DNA of 64,000 bases from Setophaga petechia (taxonomy: Eukaryota; Chordata; Aves; Passeriformes; Parulidae): assembly GCA_024362935.1 (NCBI GenBank), contig JANCRA010000005.1:18736235-18800234 (forward strand), written 5' to 3'. The position numbers were made by a program, and so were the translations under genes. Position 1 is the first letter of the stretch; each line of letters starts with the position of its first letter. The notes under the pieces were generated by a model, which ran no database searches, had not been told where the DNA came from, and saw only the letters and a program-made list of their open reading frames with translations. Of this stretch, positions 11,001 to 24,900 are shown piece after piece.

Positions 11001-14000
11001 CTGCTATTACCTTTAAAATATTTTATGGTGTGTTAAAATCAATAACAATGTCACAGCAGCCACATCATATTCATGAGGTGTGATACATGAGCATGAGGCT
11101 AGTTGTTTTTACACAAGGACTAATTTCTGTCTCTCCCCAGACATTAAGTAAGTTCACTTAAATAGATTCTGGATGACACAAGAAGCAAGAGTCTACTTAA
11201 AAGTTTATAGTTCTTTGAAAATAATTGCAATTCCATTCAGTATGTGAATACTGAAAGTCACAAAAGACTTCAGCATTCCACAAAATAAATCCAGGGTCTT
11301 CACTCTTGCCAGCATGCTGGGAGTTACATTTTCCACCTAAAATGGATTTCTAGCTCATGATTATAATTCTTGTATAAATGGTTAGTTTTTATTGGAAGAT
11401 ATTTCTTGGTTTGGAAAAATACTATTTTTTCCTTGGTGCTAAAATCATTGAGGTGGAAGGTTTGCAAAAGAAACTTCAGCATCAGAACCCACATGAGGCA
11501 AGGGACTAAAAACACATCTTAAGGACCATTAGTCAGAACAGTGTGAGGTGACAGTCGCCAAGATTGTTTTATATATGAAGTTCATCAAACAGAAAGTTGG
11601 TTTCTTTAGCTGGAAAAAAAATGCCTAAAGGGGTATATTTTTGCTGCAGTTGCTAGGGAGCAGCTTACACTGTATCTGTGGGATATAATGTGAGTCATGT
11701 AAAATGCACTATGCTGATAATTTACCTCAGAGTGGTTAGAGCTGAATATTACATTCACAGAGCACATCTCATTGTACAAAAACTGAAGATGAGATGGATG
11801 TTCTGAGTAATGTTAGGTGACAGAGCCACAGTGGTATACAAGGCACAGTACACATGTCAGTCAGCTGACAGGAGCATGTCAGTGCCACAGGATCCTTAGG
11901 TGGGGCTGTGATTAGGTGAGCAGAAAATTAATACATTGCCTAGATGGGAGGAAAGAGCACCGCAGAGAAGTAAAACCTGTGTTTTGATGTATTTGACAGA
12001 TCTTTGGAATGAACAAAGTCCTGAGAATCCCAAATAGTGTAGTCTTTTATTAAGGCCAGCTCACTTGACTGGCAGTCTGTGCTAGCAGTAGTACGTTGTT
12101 TAACAAAATGAGGATGGGCAGATCAGGGGGGAAACTGAGTAGCCCTGCTCCAAAGTGAAAATGCTCCACTGCATTTGGAAACAAAACTGCTTAGCTATGA
12201 AATGTCAGCATCTGTAATATAAACCTCTATAATTACTTGGTTACAGGACTTCGTAATTTTATTTCAGAACTGTCAAATTGGAATTATTTTGGTTGAAAGC
12301 ATAGTTTTAACAGTCCAATATTATTAAAACTGTAAATGCAATACATAAATTATACAGCTATAACACTGGGATATCTGCCTTTACAGCAAGTATTAACCAT
12401 TTCCAAAAATTATCAAAATATAGCTATAGATTTCCATTTTAATATAATAGTTAAAATCTCACCAATATTTTTTCCTTACTGCATCAATACAGTGATACTG
12501 TCTTTAAGTTAATTTCTTCACTCATTTAAGCACTTGGTGTAAGTTTGTCTCACATACTGTTCACAGAGATTGAGTGTGTTTTCCTCAGCAATTACTGCAT
12601 TTGTTCATAGTGAATTAGAAAATCAAAACTGTTAGGAATACTCTTTAATTAGATGATTAAAGAGCCCAGCAAGTAGTGTGATGTTCAGATAAAAACAAAA
12701 GGTATTCTTTAGCATTTTTAGACCATGGTAGAATTCAGACAGGACATGAGTTGCACTGTGCCACAAAAGGGTCTGCTGTTTCTTGAAATCCCGTATGGCA
12801 AATATTTATAGTTTTCAAGTAATTTTATCCTTCCAGACTCAGCTGCCTCACCTTGAAAGATGCTTTCAATAAGCAATCTCACAGTAAGCTGTCTGAAAAC
12901 ATGATGCTATTCCTAACAACAATTTAAAACCCATTGGACTTGGCCTTCACAAAACCTGGTGAACAGATAGTATCAAAATGCAGCTGAAATTAATGAAGTT
13001 ATGTACACTAGCTACCCTAGCCAAGGATTAAAACACCTCTTTCACAATCTGCTTTTGCAATTTATTGACTTCTCCAACCTTTTCTAAATGTTAGAGGTTT
13101 TTTTTTCCTTCTCTGGTCAGCCTTTGACTCTTCCAACAGTTTAGCTCCTCTAAGTTTTTCATAAAGGTCCAACTTTTTTTTTCCCAAAGACAACTTTTGA
13201 TATTGAAGAAACATCTCAAATTGCTTGCAAAGGCTCTGTTCACAGTATAGTCTTTAAGTGATACTTCCTTTTGAATAGATTTGTTTCCTATGCATAGTTC
13301 TGAGAAGCAGTTTCTAATTTCTGAAATGTTTCTTTTTAAATAAAATACAATAACTTCCCTCTGAAGTTTTTCTATTTTTAAATAACTAATTAGATTTTTA
13401 TAATCTATAATTATTATATACAGTCACATGTTTTTCACTTAGCTGTTTGTGTTTGCTTTTGTGAATGAAAGATGTAAAATTAATAATTCAAAAGTGAACA
13501 TGACTAGACATTGTAATTGCTGTTGTATATAATTGTCTGCTATCCCACTTCTGTTCTACTTCATTTCTGAAATAGTGTAATGCATTTCTGTTAGTAACAC
13601 AAAGAAAAATATTTTGTAAAGAAACAGTCTGAAAATATTTTAATCTATCTCTTAAAATATGAAGTACATTATTTCTATTCCTTCTTTCCTTCTATTCAGT
13701 TTAAGTGTTCAGACTTGGACAGTGGGCATGGGAAACACCAAGGCACAATCAAATTCTTTTGCTTTTCTTGGTACAATGAAAATATCTGCCTGGTTTTTTT
13801 AAATGTCTGTTGTTGTTTATCTCCCAGTGATAACTTTTTTCAGTTGAAATGTTTGGTACTTACTAGAAGATTGCTGGGATTTTTTACCAGTAATGATCCT
13901 AATACCCATATAAACAGTTTCTAAAATAACCTTGAAAAATCTGTATAAAAGCTACCTAGGAGATTGTTATGCATTCTCTCTGAAGCATTAGAGCAGCAAG

Positions 14001-14534
14001 AAAATCATTAAATGTAGTTTGGCATTTTTCAAGTCCTTTTTTTGCCCTGGAAAATGTCTACTTTATTTAATGTAGCAGATGGGAAGTTGCACCTCTGCTA
14101 CATCTTTTTTGTATTAGATTTATAGTTTCCTTTCCAACTAACTTAACTCCATGGAAAGGACAGTTGCATTAGGCTTTTTTTACAAACCTGAAGCAGATTT
14201 GATGCAAAGTACTGGATCCAAATAGCTAATGTCTTATGGGAGGAAGGGGCAAAAGTTGGAAAATAAATCTAGAACTGGAATATAAATGTTTAAATGGGAT
14301 GTAATTTACCCATTCTAAATCACAGTGCTGTCTGGATCTCTTAATCATAAATTAAAATCTATTTTTTTCTGAAGTCCAGCTCTAATTTCTTAGCACCTTT
14401 TCGTAAAACTTGACAAAATTTTGTTCTGTCTAGTCTAAAAACAACCCTTTCAATCTGAAAATGCCACCTGAGTTTTCAAATATTCACAGAGACCATACCC
14501 AATCTTACATAATGAAATAATATTTTTCTTTTAT
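8046..14534. other. Long unique AT-rich stretch
   Basis: No recognisable element or gene is present. A nine-base perfect hairpin lies at 12641-12664 (arms CTCTTTAAT/ATTAAAGAG, loop of six). A pyrimidine tract ending in CCTAG at 10746-10750 is followed by a 29-codon open frame, which is within chance expectation. The sequence around 11830-11890 is locally repetitive in short CAGT words only. Confidence 0.55.
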
Positions 14535-14539
14535 GTCTG
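14535..14539. other. Left target-site duplication (GTCTG) of the solo LTR
   Basis: GTCTG here is matched by GTCTG at 15108-15112, directly flanking the LTR. A five-base duplication is what retroviral integrases of several ERV classes leave. Five bases alone can match by chance, but the position agrees with the expected LTR ends. Confidence 0.65.
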
Positions 14540-15107
14540 TTGCCATGGTTTAAACCCAACCAGCAACCAAATGTCACACGGCTGCTCAGTCAGGGATCAG
14601 GGAGAGAATCAGAAGAGTGAAATTTGGAAAATTCACGGGCTGGGGTGAAGGCAGCTCAGGAGGTAAAGGAACAGCTGTGCACACCAACAAAGCCAAACGA
14701 GGCCCTCACCCTGGGAGCAGCAGCTCCCATGGGCAGGCTCAGCCCCTCCAGGACAGCCAGGGCTGCACCACACCTCACAGTGACTTGGAGAGACAAATGC
14801 CATGATTCCAATTGTCCCCATTTTCCTCCTTCTTTCCCATCTTTCTATGCTGAGCACGATGTCACGTGGTCTGGAATGTCCCTTTGGTCAGTTGGGGTCC
14901 CCTGTCCCAGCTGTGTCTTCCAGGCACCCCCAGCCCCCTCTCCAGCGCGGCCGTACAAGGAGCAGAAAGGGCCCTGGCTCAGAGCAAGCCCTGCTCAGCA
15001 ATAACAAAACATCTCTGGATTATCAGCCTGTGCTCAGCACAATCCAAAACACAGCCCCCTACCAGCTGCTGTGCAGAAAGTTAACTCTACCCCAGCCAGA
15101 ACCAGTA
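14540..15107 (-). mobile_element. Solo LTR of an endogenous retrovirus (avian, likely ERVL-type)
   Basis: Read on the minus strand, this is about 568 bases. It follows an LTR consensus I know from songbird and other avian genomes: a start near CTGGTTCTGGCTGGGGTAGA, the CCAACTGACCAAAGGGACAT block (14877-14896 on the plus strand), the CACGTGACATC segment, and an end in TTGGTTGCTGGTTGGGTTTA followed by CCATGGCA. The canonical TATA box of this family (CATATAAAG) appears here as CATAGAAAG, so promoter activity is probably weakened. No gag, pol or env sequence lies on either side, so this is a solo LTR left by recombination. The GTCTG duplication on both sides supports the boundaries. Open frames of 60-126 codons inside it are not genes. 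Placement in the ERVL class is from memory and less certain than the LTR call itself. Confidence 0.85.
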
Positions 15108-15112
15108 GTCTG
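15108..15112. other. Right target-site duplication (GTCTG) of the solo LTR
   Basis: This is the second copy of GTCTG, matching 14535-14539 exactly and following the last base of the LTR (…AACCAGTA). Confidence 0.65.
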
Positions 15113-17361
15113 GGAAGGAAGATGAGATTTTTAAGTAAATATCTCTCCATGAAGGTCATTCATAGAGATTGCAGTTAATTGATAATTTTCCTGGAGTTAC
15201 TCTTGGTAGTTCTATTCACTGAAGTCTGCAAGAGCACCATAGTTCAGTTTGTGAGATAGCCATATACTATTGCAAAAAAACATGCATTTCAGCGTCACAT
15301 TTAATTTTAGAATGTTCCGCCAGTCTTCCTGATTTCATATATAATAGTATAACAAATAATGTTGCTACAGTATTCCTTTTTACATGTATGTAACTTGGAT
15401 GCCCTTGCATGAAACAGCATAAATATAAAAAAGAACAGCTCCTTCTCCACAGTACTTGAAGTTTGCTGTTAATGATTCAATCCACATTAGATATATGAAT
15501 TATAGGGTATATCTGCATTTTTAATTTTTGCTGTCAAGAAAAAACATTTTTAAAGGGAGGGAAGTATCTTATAGTAAGTTGCATTTTCACAGACTTTAGT
15601 TTCTAATCTGATGGGATTGCTGACAATCCTCTGATTTATTTCTTCGGTCAACTGAAAATTCAGGTTTTCATCACAAATAGAAATTTGTAAAGTCACCATG
15701 ATTTATGATGTCTTGCTACTGTCTGCAAATGTCTTTGCACTTCTCATATTTTTTCATTTTTAAATACTACTACAGAGGAAAACAATATGGTAATAGTAGT
15801 GGGTTCTAATTTTATCAGTCATTATACTTCTTGTTGATTTTGTTGGAGGGAAAAAAAAAAAAAAAGTAAGCTTTGGCACTGAGCTTTTAAAGCTCAGATA
15901 TTTACAGGAGGCAAAGTGAACAACTGTGAACTCTCTATTTCCAGAGGAGCAGTCACCCAAAAAGTGTAGGCACTTATATGCAAATCCTGAGCCCTCTGAG
16001 TAAAATGTTCAGGAATTTGAGGACTGGCATAGGGAAAACACTGGAATGCTGCTGCTGCTCCTTTAATAAATATCTATAGGTAGTGTGTCTGAGCTGGCTG
16101 AACTGCTGTGTCCATTCAGTTAGTCTGGCTGCTTTACACCACATACATACAACTTTAAATGTTCAGAGGTAACAATTGTGTGACCAGTGGAGGAATTCAG
16201 ACCCATAATTTCAAGGTGAAATCATGATCTTTAGTGCCATATATTCTGTAGGCTTAATGTTACCTTGTTCCTGATGAACATCTTACCTGGACAGTACCTG
16301 CATGTTTGCAAAAGGCTGAATGAACTTTGGGCTGCCCACAGAGAGCGACTGTGGGAGGGATGATCCTTCCCTGCTGTTTTATGTTGGAATCAGAAGCCAG
16401 GGCTGGAAGCTGTTTCAAGGTGAAGCACTGTAGCTACTCAAGGATATACCTACAGCAGTAGAGCTCTACATTTTAATTTTGGTACTATATGTGCTTACAC
16501 ATACGTTGAAAAGTTTGGCTTTGCTCTGCAGAAGTGATCCAGAGATTCTGAACAGTAGTGAATCATCTGACTCTGCCATTACACCCTTAATTTTCCCTAC
16601 AGTGTTTATCCCAGCATTTCCATCCAGCTCTGGGATGGCTGTTAATTGGTTATTCAAGTTATAAGAAAAAGAAAATAACCTAGAACAGCGAGATAAAACA
16701 GAATGTACAATGAATCACAGCCAAGGTCTAACAATCCTGTTCCTCCTAAGACTCCACTATTGCTGCTCAGTGAGCAAATATTAGATTTCAAACAATTGCT
16801 TTGACTCATTAAATTCCCTTAGTCCCCACTATAGCTCTATTTTCTGAAAAAGATGCTTCTACAGTGTAGTTCATATAAATCAGATAATCCTACCAAATGG
16901 TTGGATTGTGCAGGAGAGACCAGGTTGTCTCCAGCTGCCTGAAGATGGAGGTGAGGTTGCACAAAGCAGATAGCTGCATTTCAGTCAAGGAAGAATAACT
17001 TTAGGGGAATTGTGTTAAATGTGTTAAATGTGACTAGTGTCAGCCTGCTCAGGCAGTTCCTACCTGTTCCTTCCTATGCACAGACCAGCTACTCTTTCTG
17101 TGTGAGAAAGTCACAACCTATGTAGGAAAGTCTTTCAATGACTATTACACTTGGCAGAGACTGACCAAGACACAATTTCCTTCAGCTGGCTGCATTGTGG
17201 CATCAAATTTTAAACCTTGGTTGACCCCTTTTTCCAGCTCTAAGGATTGTAAGTCAGGCATGAATTAAGTTATGTTGCCAAGATCTCCTTAATGCAACTT
17301 TTAAATGTAAATGAAGTTGCAGGAGTTGCACTGCAAGTGAGCTTTGTTATGATCGTGTCCT
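15113..17361. other. Unique DNA with a poly(A) run
   Basis: No gene or repeat family is seen. An uninterrupted A run of about 17 bases lies near 15850-15866. It is followed by GTAAGC and has no recognisable retrotransposed sequence upstream. Confidence 0.55.
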
Positions 17362-17496
17362 TTAGTGGTGTCTCCTTCTCTGTAGATACTCAAAACCTCC
17401 CTGAACGTGATCCTGTGTAACTGCTCTAAGTAATCCTGCTTTGGAAGGGGGCTTTGACTAGATGGACTTTCCAACCTCAATGATTCTGTGATTCTG
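17362..17496 (+). mobile_element. CR1 LINE, 5'-truncated 3' end
   Basis: The segment follows the avian CR1 3' consensus closely. It has GGTGTCTCCTTCTCTGTAGA, then TACTCAAAACCTCCCTGAAC, GATCCTGTGTAACTGCTCTA, GACTAGATGGACTTTCCAAC, and the terminal repeat ATGATTCTGTGATTCTG at the end. Only about 135 bases of an original 4-5 kb element remain, the usual outcome of incomplete reverse transcription. No protein-coding part is included. The 5' boundary may be off by a few bases. Confidence 0.93.
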
Positions 17497-18957
17497 CATT
17501 CCTCTGGGAATGAACCTGAGAACTCTGATTGGTTTTGGCTTTTTTCAAAACTGATGAAGGTACCTAAATCAGTAACACTGTCTTAATTTAGCAGTTGCTT
17601 TTAAAAGGCAAGTAAGAAGACCCACTGAGGAGCTCCATCCTTGTAGACTGCAGTCACATCATTGGTTACTCTTGCAGATTCTGGAGATGCTGAACAGGCC
17701 TCAGAGGCTCCCTGTGGGTTATGCTTGTTTTGTGCAGGCTTGGTTCTGTTGTTTGTTGTTGGGGGTTTTTTAACTGCCAACTAATCTTGAGGAAACTTGA
17801 GATCAGCATTTCCTTGATGATAAATGAAGGAAGTGAAAAACTAAGAGCTCGTCGTCTGCTTTTCTGAAGTATGGCACCACTCAGATTGGTAGCATCCACA
17901 AAACAGCAGACTTATTTGCACTTTCCCACTCTCCAGCTGCTGTGTTTGGTACCATAAGATAGGGGGTCAGGATGGTATGCCACAATTATTCATTCTTTGA
18001 CAAATGAGACTTCCCTGAATAGGAAAGGGAGTTTTGTTCACCAATAGAATGTGAGGCAATACAAGGATCTTTCACTAGCAGTGTACAGGGGATCTCTTTT
18101 ATACCTGCATTAGAGAATCCTAAAGGTAAATGACAGATCATTGTTTCCCTTTCCTAGGACAGAAAATTGGCATGGAATAATGAGAGCTTGTATTCAAAAG
18201 AGAGGCCTCTAAAGTCACAAATCTCTCATAAGCAGTTGTCAGTAATGCATGATTTGTGCCCATATGTCTGGCTCATTTTCCCCAAACATTACAAGGATTT
18301 TCTGTGGTCTAATCTGATATATTCTAATGTTTAAAACAAAACTGAACAATTGTACTACATATATATTTTGTATTCTTCATGAATTTGTTTGGATTCACAG
18401 CCCCCTGAAATTATAAAAAAAAGTGTATCTGATAAAGATACACATTTCTGATAGCAGCAGTTTAATTAAGCATTGTTTTTCACCAAAATTGGTGGCCCAG
18501 AAAATGACATATAATTGAAATTATAAATCACTGTTAATACAAGTTAAAATTAAGATTACTGTCTGCCACTTGCATTCTTTGTTAGACATCTGATGACAGA
18601 AAAGATTGGTATGAAATACTGGTATGACAGTACAGGCCTCCTTGGCCTTGCTGCCAATCCTTTATTATTAACTCAAGTAGAAAACTTGGCAGGTGGAGTT
18701 GGGTTTCTGACCCTTTGAGAAGGGCATCTTCCTTTGACAGAAGGACCTGTTTCAAACCACAAGTCAGAAACAGGATTAATAGGTGTGAAAAGCAGTTGTG
18801 TGCAGACCACAGCAAGCATGAAAAAGGTTAAGGCAAGATTCAAGGTCCAGACAAAGAGTAAGGCAGAGCAATGAAGAAAGCCATGTGGTTATGTGACTGT
18901 TACTTTGTTAGTTGCAGTGTACAGAAAACAGAAGGAATTAGTCATTAAGTTATTTTG
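17497..18957. other. Unique DNA, nothing identified
   Basis: No repeat family or gene is recognised. A perfect eight-base hairpin (GTGTATCT/AGATACAC, loop of five) lies at 18423-18443. Confidence 0.5.
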
Positions 18958-19058
18958 GAAACCTCAAAAAACCCTCAAACCCAGAAACAAACAAGCAACA
19001 ACAAACAAAACCAAACCAAAAGAAACTGAAAAAGCCCCAAACAAACAAAAAACCCACT
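18958..19058. repeat. A/C-rich low-complexity tract (CAAA-like)
   Basis: About 100 bases are made almost entirely of A and C in CAAA, CAACA and CCAAA words, with rare G. Similar tracts are common in bird genomes. It could be a degenerate microsatellite or the decayed tail of an insertion. I see no body of a retrotransposed gene next to it. Confidence 0.75.
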
Positions 19059-21873
19059 AGGGAAAACCTATTGCTTTCTACCTCTGCATTTAACATGAAA
19101 TTATTTAATGTAAGTTTTTTCATTTACTCCTGAACACTGGAGTACATTGCCTAACACAGGCATCTTCATAAAAAGGGCAAGAAATAGCAGTGACACCTGG
19201 ATAAATGTCTAAACCCTGCTCTATGATGATATGCATTCAGGGACTGTATAGTGTGTCCAAACCAATTTTTTGCACAGAATGGTGAGAGCCTAGTAGACAG
19301 AAACTTTAATGGCAATTGGTGCCTATAAGATTTAGAATAATGCAGGCAATAAATAATAAGAATGATCCTGTTCAAGCCAAAGGAATACTTAGCCTGACTA
19401 ATTGCAGGGGGGGGGAAAGAAGTTTCTACTATTTTTATCATTTTGTTTTTCATATGTATGTCCTGGGCAATCAATCAGCTTTCTTTACCTGAAGCCAGCT
19501 GGCAGGTGACACTGCAGTTTATTAACCACCAGTAAATAAAATGTTATGCTCCAGAAAAATTCAATTCCCAAATCCCACCCCTAAAAATCAATAAAGCCTC
19601 TCCTCCAGCTAAAGCATTTCTTATGAGTATTCATTTTTAAAATACAGCAATTTTCGTCACCTTTCTTAAAAATAAAGATAAAAAATAAAGCCAAATTAAT
19701 ATTACATGCAATGAAAACTATGATACTAGAAACAAGTCTATTTTTATTTTTCATAAACATTAATTTTTTTTCTATTTGGGTTAAAAATACAGTTATTTAA
19801 AATTAGTAAGGATGAAAAGATTTATTATATCAGTCCTTAAGAACTAAAATCGTGTTTGGAATTTTGGATACTTCTACTGTAACTTTACTCTCACTCTCTG
19901 AAGTTCCTGTTCCTGAGTTAAACATCACAAGACTGGCTACTCTGTTGTATAAGATTTTATTGCATTAAGGTATATCATAATGCACCTAAATAAAGTTGGT
20001 TTTGTCAGTCAGTACCCAGGTGTGGTTTAGTTTGCAATTTCAAGCTATAATGAACTAATAAAATCCAACTCAATCTTCATTAGATTTTACATCTTTCCCT
20101 TGAAATAATATTTGGATGCACTCTCATTCAGGAGGTGGCAGAGCAGTGTGACCAGTCCAGTCATGGAGGCACGGGGTTCTGTGCTTTGCATCTGAGGTCT
20201 ACAGAAGCTGCCAGATTGTACAAATGCCTTTTCCACCTTCCCTTGAATATCAAAGCTGTATTTAAACTTTCCTGGTGTTGTGGTTGTATCAAATTAAACC
20301 TCCTGGAATTCTCTGCGTCACCTTCTATTGCTGCCAGTGACATCTGGGGTCTAGTGTGTTATGGTTTTAGCCTCAAAACAGGCTGCTGTTAACCCTTAGG
20401 ATATTAACCCTTCAATGCATTCTCCTCCTTTCTGATCTTTCCCTGCGGCCTCTAGAGCTCTGTACCTCAAAGAGTAATACACCTTGCTCTTGGTGCAAAC
20501 TGAAGCATTCAGCCCTTCATGGAATCAATGCAGTCTAACAACTTTATCATATAAATATCCTTGAAAAGATTCTGGGACTTTCATTGATTTACACAATACG
20601 GTCAGTTGTCCATTTGTTCTGAATTGAGTGTACAGGGAATTGTGTTACTTCCTAATCCTGTACTCCTCTTCAGAGAAGCCTGTGCAGATCTCTGAGGAAA
20701 TACCTATTCAGACCCTGTTGGTTCAACCCTCCTCTGTAATCAACCACCACCCTTTTAAGGTGAATCTGGATGGAATGTAATCAAACTCCTACAAAAACAG
20801 AAAAATACCTATATGGAATTCTAACACAATAACTTGTTAGACACCTCATGTTCACTAATACATGTCTTAGCTCAAAAAAAAAAGGTATGTAATATAGGAA
20901 AGAAAAATTGTATTTTGTTAATGATTATGCTAATTAACAACATGCTGGAATTTGGGGGTGGGTGGGTTGTTTGGTTTGTTTTAAACTGAGCTGTTTGCAT
21001 GCTCATACATTTCTAGATGGGAATAATGCTAGTAGTCCTACACCTTTAAAAAGTTATGGGGCATATTTACAATGAGAAAGAATTATCATCTCCCTATGTT
21101 GAAGATAAGTCATATGGAAAAGATACTTGAGCAAAAATGAGAAATAAAATATCTTCAAGCGACGATGAAATTCAAAGAAACATCATCAAATAAGAACCAC
21201 AAGTAATCTCAAATCTATGTCTAAAATTTGAACCAATTCACTAAATTAAAAGGATTGGAATTATATTCATGTTATTTCTGCCAGTTACATTTTCCTGGTT
21301 TACTCCAGAACATCAAGAAGGACATTATATACTGATAAATTTTATAGCATCTTATTCAATCACTAGACATACATTGAAGTTTACATTTCTAAGAAGCATT
21401 GACAAGATGATAACTGCTAAAAAATCTGCCCAATGTGTGAAACAGGCTATTTGGGGATTTTCAGAATGGGAAAATACAGAAATATAAGAAATCAAGACAA
21501 CCATTTTTCCCAGTTGTTTTTGCTTGTCTGGCACTAGGAGTTATTTTTCTCCCCTGGGTAAGGTTTTACAGTCACTGGGAGTAAAGTAAAGTGTTTCTTG
21601 TGGTCCCACTCGGGAAGCCATCTTCAGTGGCTGAGATAATGCAGCAGTGGCCCTTTTTCCAGCCCAGCAGGAGCTGTGTAGCTGAGCCTTGCTCCCAGGA
21701 TGCAGCAGGACTCCTGCAGCCCTGGCTGAGTTACCAGCCCTGCCCCGCAGAGCAGCAGAGGCTCCTGTCCTCTGCCTCTCACCAGCCTGTCTGCTAAATG
21801 CATCACCAAATACTCCCGTTTCAAAGCCATGTTTGGCACTGAAAGTCTGTGAATTTTAGTTGTGGCAGCGAAT

Positions 21874-21910
21874 TGTTAGGACAAATGAACTCGCTGTTAG
21901 GAACAAATGA
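21874..21910. repeat. Imperfect two-copy tandem duplication
   Basis: TGTTAGGACAAATGA-like sequence at 21874-21888 recurs at 21895-21910 with one extra A. The period is about 21 bases. Confidence 0.6.
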
Positions 21911-24900
21911 TGTTCCAGCACCTCTGGAAACATCATCATGTAACACTGTTGGTGCATTTGGGTAAATTCAGGACGCCAAGCTGAAGCTCTGTCTGGTTCT
22001 AGGTAGCTTCTGAGAATAGGGATTCCTTCATTCTCTAGCTTTCTACAAAATTATTTACCTACATTGGAAAATGGAAAATCTACCAGGCAGACAGTTTTCT
22101 GGTTTGAAAGCCTATGGGAAAAGTGAAACTAGTTTGTTTTGGCTTGTCATCTGGATGAAGAAATAAATCATGTCATGCCTTTAAGAAAAGTAATCACACT
22201 TTATTCTTTCCCAAATGGTAATACTGGTGCACAGAAGTGAGAAAAGCTGTATTGCAATTGCTCTCTCCTGATACTGCACTTGCTTTATTCTAATTTCCAT
22301 GTAAAAGGAATTACTTGCATGTTAACAATGAGAAGAAAAACCAGGACCCTTCTACCATTAGATAATCTAATGCCAAAAGCACTGCCACAACAGCTTTCCT
22401 GACATTATTTATGTAGGGGAGACAGTCAACATCTATTATGTTGTTTTCTTCATCAGCCCCCTCCCCAGGCACGCTGAGGTGTAGTGTCAGAGACATGGAA
22501 GACAGCATTCAGCTACATTCTTACACTGAGGTGAGAAAGTCCCAACCAAAGCCAGCACGGTGAAAAAAGGGGTAATTTGTAATAAAATGAGATAGATGGT
22601 ATTGACAATCTGACAGAGCAAATGCTTGTTTGCAGTGGGAATGACTTGCAGTTACCAGATAAGGTCAGACAGAGGATGTTTTGTATCCAAGTCATCATCA
22701 GCTACAAAAAGTTACTACTTTCCCCTGGGCAATGGGTCTTGTCATTCACACCTGTCTTTACCATTTTTCCTGAAACAAACCTGACTTTTTTATTCTGGAA
22801 GCCTCTATGCTAACTATACACCTATATATCCTGGGCACAGAAGGTAAAGGGGGAAAATACAGGCTTCCGTTATCTAAACCAACATTTAAATGCCTAAATA
22901 AAGCAGCCAGTTCCTTAGTTTGCTCATGAGGTATTCTGGTAATTCAATTTCTTTTTCTTGACTGTATTCACATTATGCAAAGGAAGGTTCTACATTAAAA
23001 TCTAGAAGACTTATATAAATATATCACTCTGTAGAGTTGATTCTTGGTTTACTTTTGTGCTCTTCCAGAATCATCCCATCCCTCACGAATTTACTACAGG
23101 TCACTGGTCCCAGGTGAAAGTCAGGCTGTGTTACAGTGAGTAGGGAAGACAGCTACTTGTGTTATGCACACCCCAAGGATATTCCTCTTGGAGGAGGCAT
23201 GGAAGAAGCTCATGGATTTCTGGGCATTAATTTCTAAAAAGAGACATGAAGTTTTGATGCTCCTTTTCAGCTTTTGAATTTTCTGGCTAAAGCAGCATGG
23301 TACTATTCAAAACTCTCAAGTACTACTCCAGATCTTCAGTAAAATGCCATATCCTCTTTGGGTATGTGACAACCCAACTATCTGTATTAATTACATAAAA
23401 ATGGCACTCTTTTTACTCTACTCTTTACAAACCTATCACCTGATTCATGTAAAGGAAACATTTTCATACCTTTTAATTCCAGTTATAATCTGAAGAGTGA
23501 AACATGGCAGAATTTTAATTCAGTCTACCTTTTTTTCTTCCTGAAAGCATCAATGAGCATCCAGAGAATGCAGGGAGATAGTGAAAGTTCTTACTGTACC
23601 TTTAATCTACTGTAAGGATCCTTTTCTTGTTAATAATACATGTGAAAGAATGAACTTCAATGGACTGATTGGTTCCAGGTGCTCTAACTGCGTATCTCAA
23701 ATGGTAACAATGAAAGCAGGGTTTTTAGAAATAGGAGAATGTATTTAATATGTAAAAAAACCACTTTATATCCATTCATTTCTGGGCACTACTCTAACCA
23801 CATATCTTTAGTACATATTCAGTTTTTGCACTAATCTAGGACTTTTTCAAGGCTTCCCTGTTGTGCCTTTGTCAAGCAGAATTTGAGTAGAATGCCTGAG
23901 TAAAAAGTAGAACACACTAAGGAAGAAATCTAGCCATACAAAAAAAAAAAAAGAAATTGCACATCATACTGTAACAGTATATAACCTTTTGCACTGAGAA
24001 ACAAAGGGAAAGCTTGGTGATTTTCCAGTGTACTTACTTGGCACTCAACCCTCATTCATGGGATCCTCCTCTGTGTCACTTCCTATAATAGTGAATTCAA
24101 ATAAATTAATTTTCAGTTTTCATTGTTTCCTGTGCTCTCTCTCCTTCTATTTGTTTATTGTTACTTACTTTTGTGAGCCTCTCAGGAGTTTTGGTAAAAA
24201 AGCCAAATACATATACAGACTTTTAATCTTTTTAAATAGGGAATAGATTACTGGAAAGAATGGGAAAATTATCAAATATAAATTGATATGGCTGGAAATT
24301 AGTTCGTTCTGAGTTATGTCCTATTATTAGCTGAATTCTACACAATGCAAATCAAAACATATGGAAATAAAAGTAAAAAAGAAAATTGCATTATTTCCAA
24401 CTTCTCTTTAATAAGTGTTTCATTCGTAGTAGAGAACCAGAGCATCTTTCCTTCATAATTAGAAACAGAAAGCAATAAAGATTGAGTGAGGATCCTGGTA
24501 CATGAACCTGATGCCAGAGGGATGGAGGGTGGGAGTGCTCCAGGAAATATTTAATATCTGTGAGAGTGTGTGTGTGTTCACACATGTACTCTGAAGGAAG
24601 GAGAGAAACGGGAGATGGTGGCAAGAGATCATTAAAAGACTGAGGAAAAACAAGTGCCCAGAGAATAGAATTAATAACAGAGCAAGGAGGTTAAGAATGA
24701 AACTTGAAGGTGTTGGGGTGTGTTTCCTAAGCAGACTGCTCATACTTTGCAGGCAAGAGCTGTGCAACTGTGATGAGAAGATGGGAATGAGACCAAGGAG
24801 GAAACCTAGAAGTGGGCAGGTAGCCTGTAAGAGCAGGTTATTTTTGAAAAGGACAAAAGTCAAGATTTGCAAGCTGAGTCAACATTGTCACTTATTCAAA

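Noticed and set aside
14617..15125. Several overlapping open frames of 60-126 codons
   Set aside because: All lie inside the solo LTR, whose GC-rich sequence lacks stops in several frames. LTRs of this type do not encode proteins.
22425..22520. Small exon-like segment between a pyrimidine-rich CAG and GTGAGA
   Set aside because: The exon would be about 60 bases, open in one frame only, with no recognisable peptide. Splice strings alone are too common.
24459..24872. 137-codon open frame on the minus strand, rich in Leu, Ser and Phe
   Set aside because: The plus strand here is strongly purine-rich with a GT microsatellite. Open frames and hydrophobic composition follow from that bias, and no start context, domain or splice structure supports a gene.
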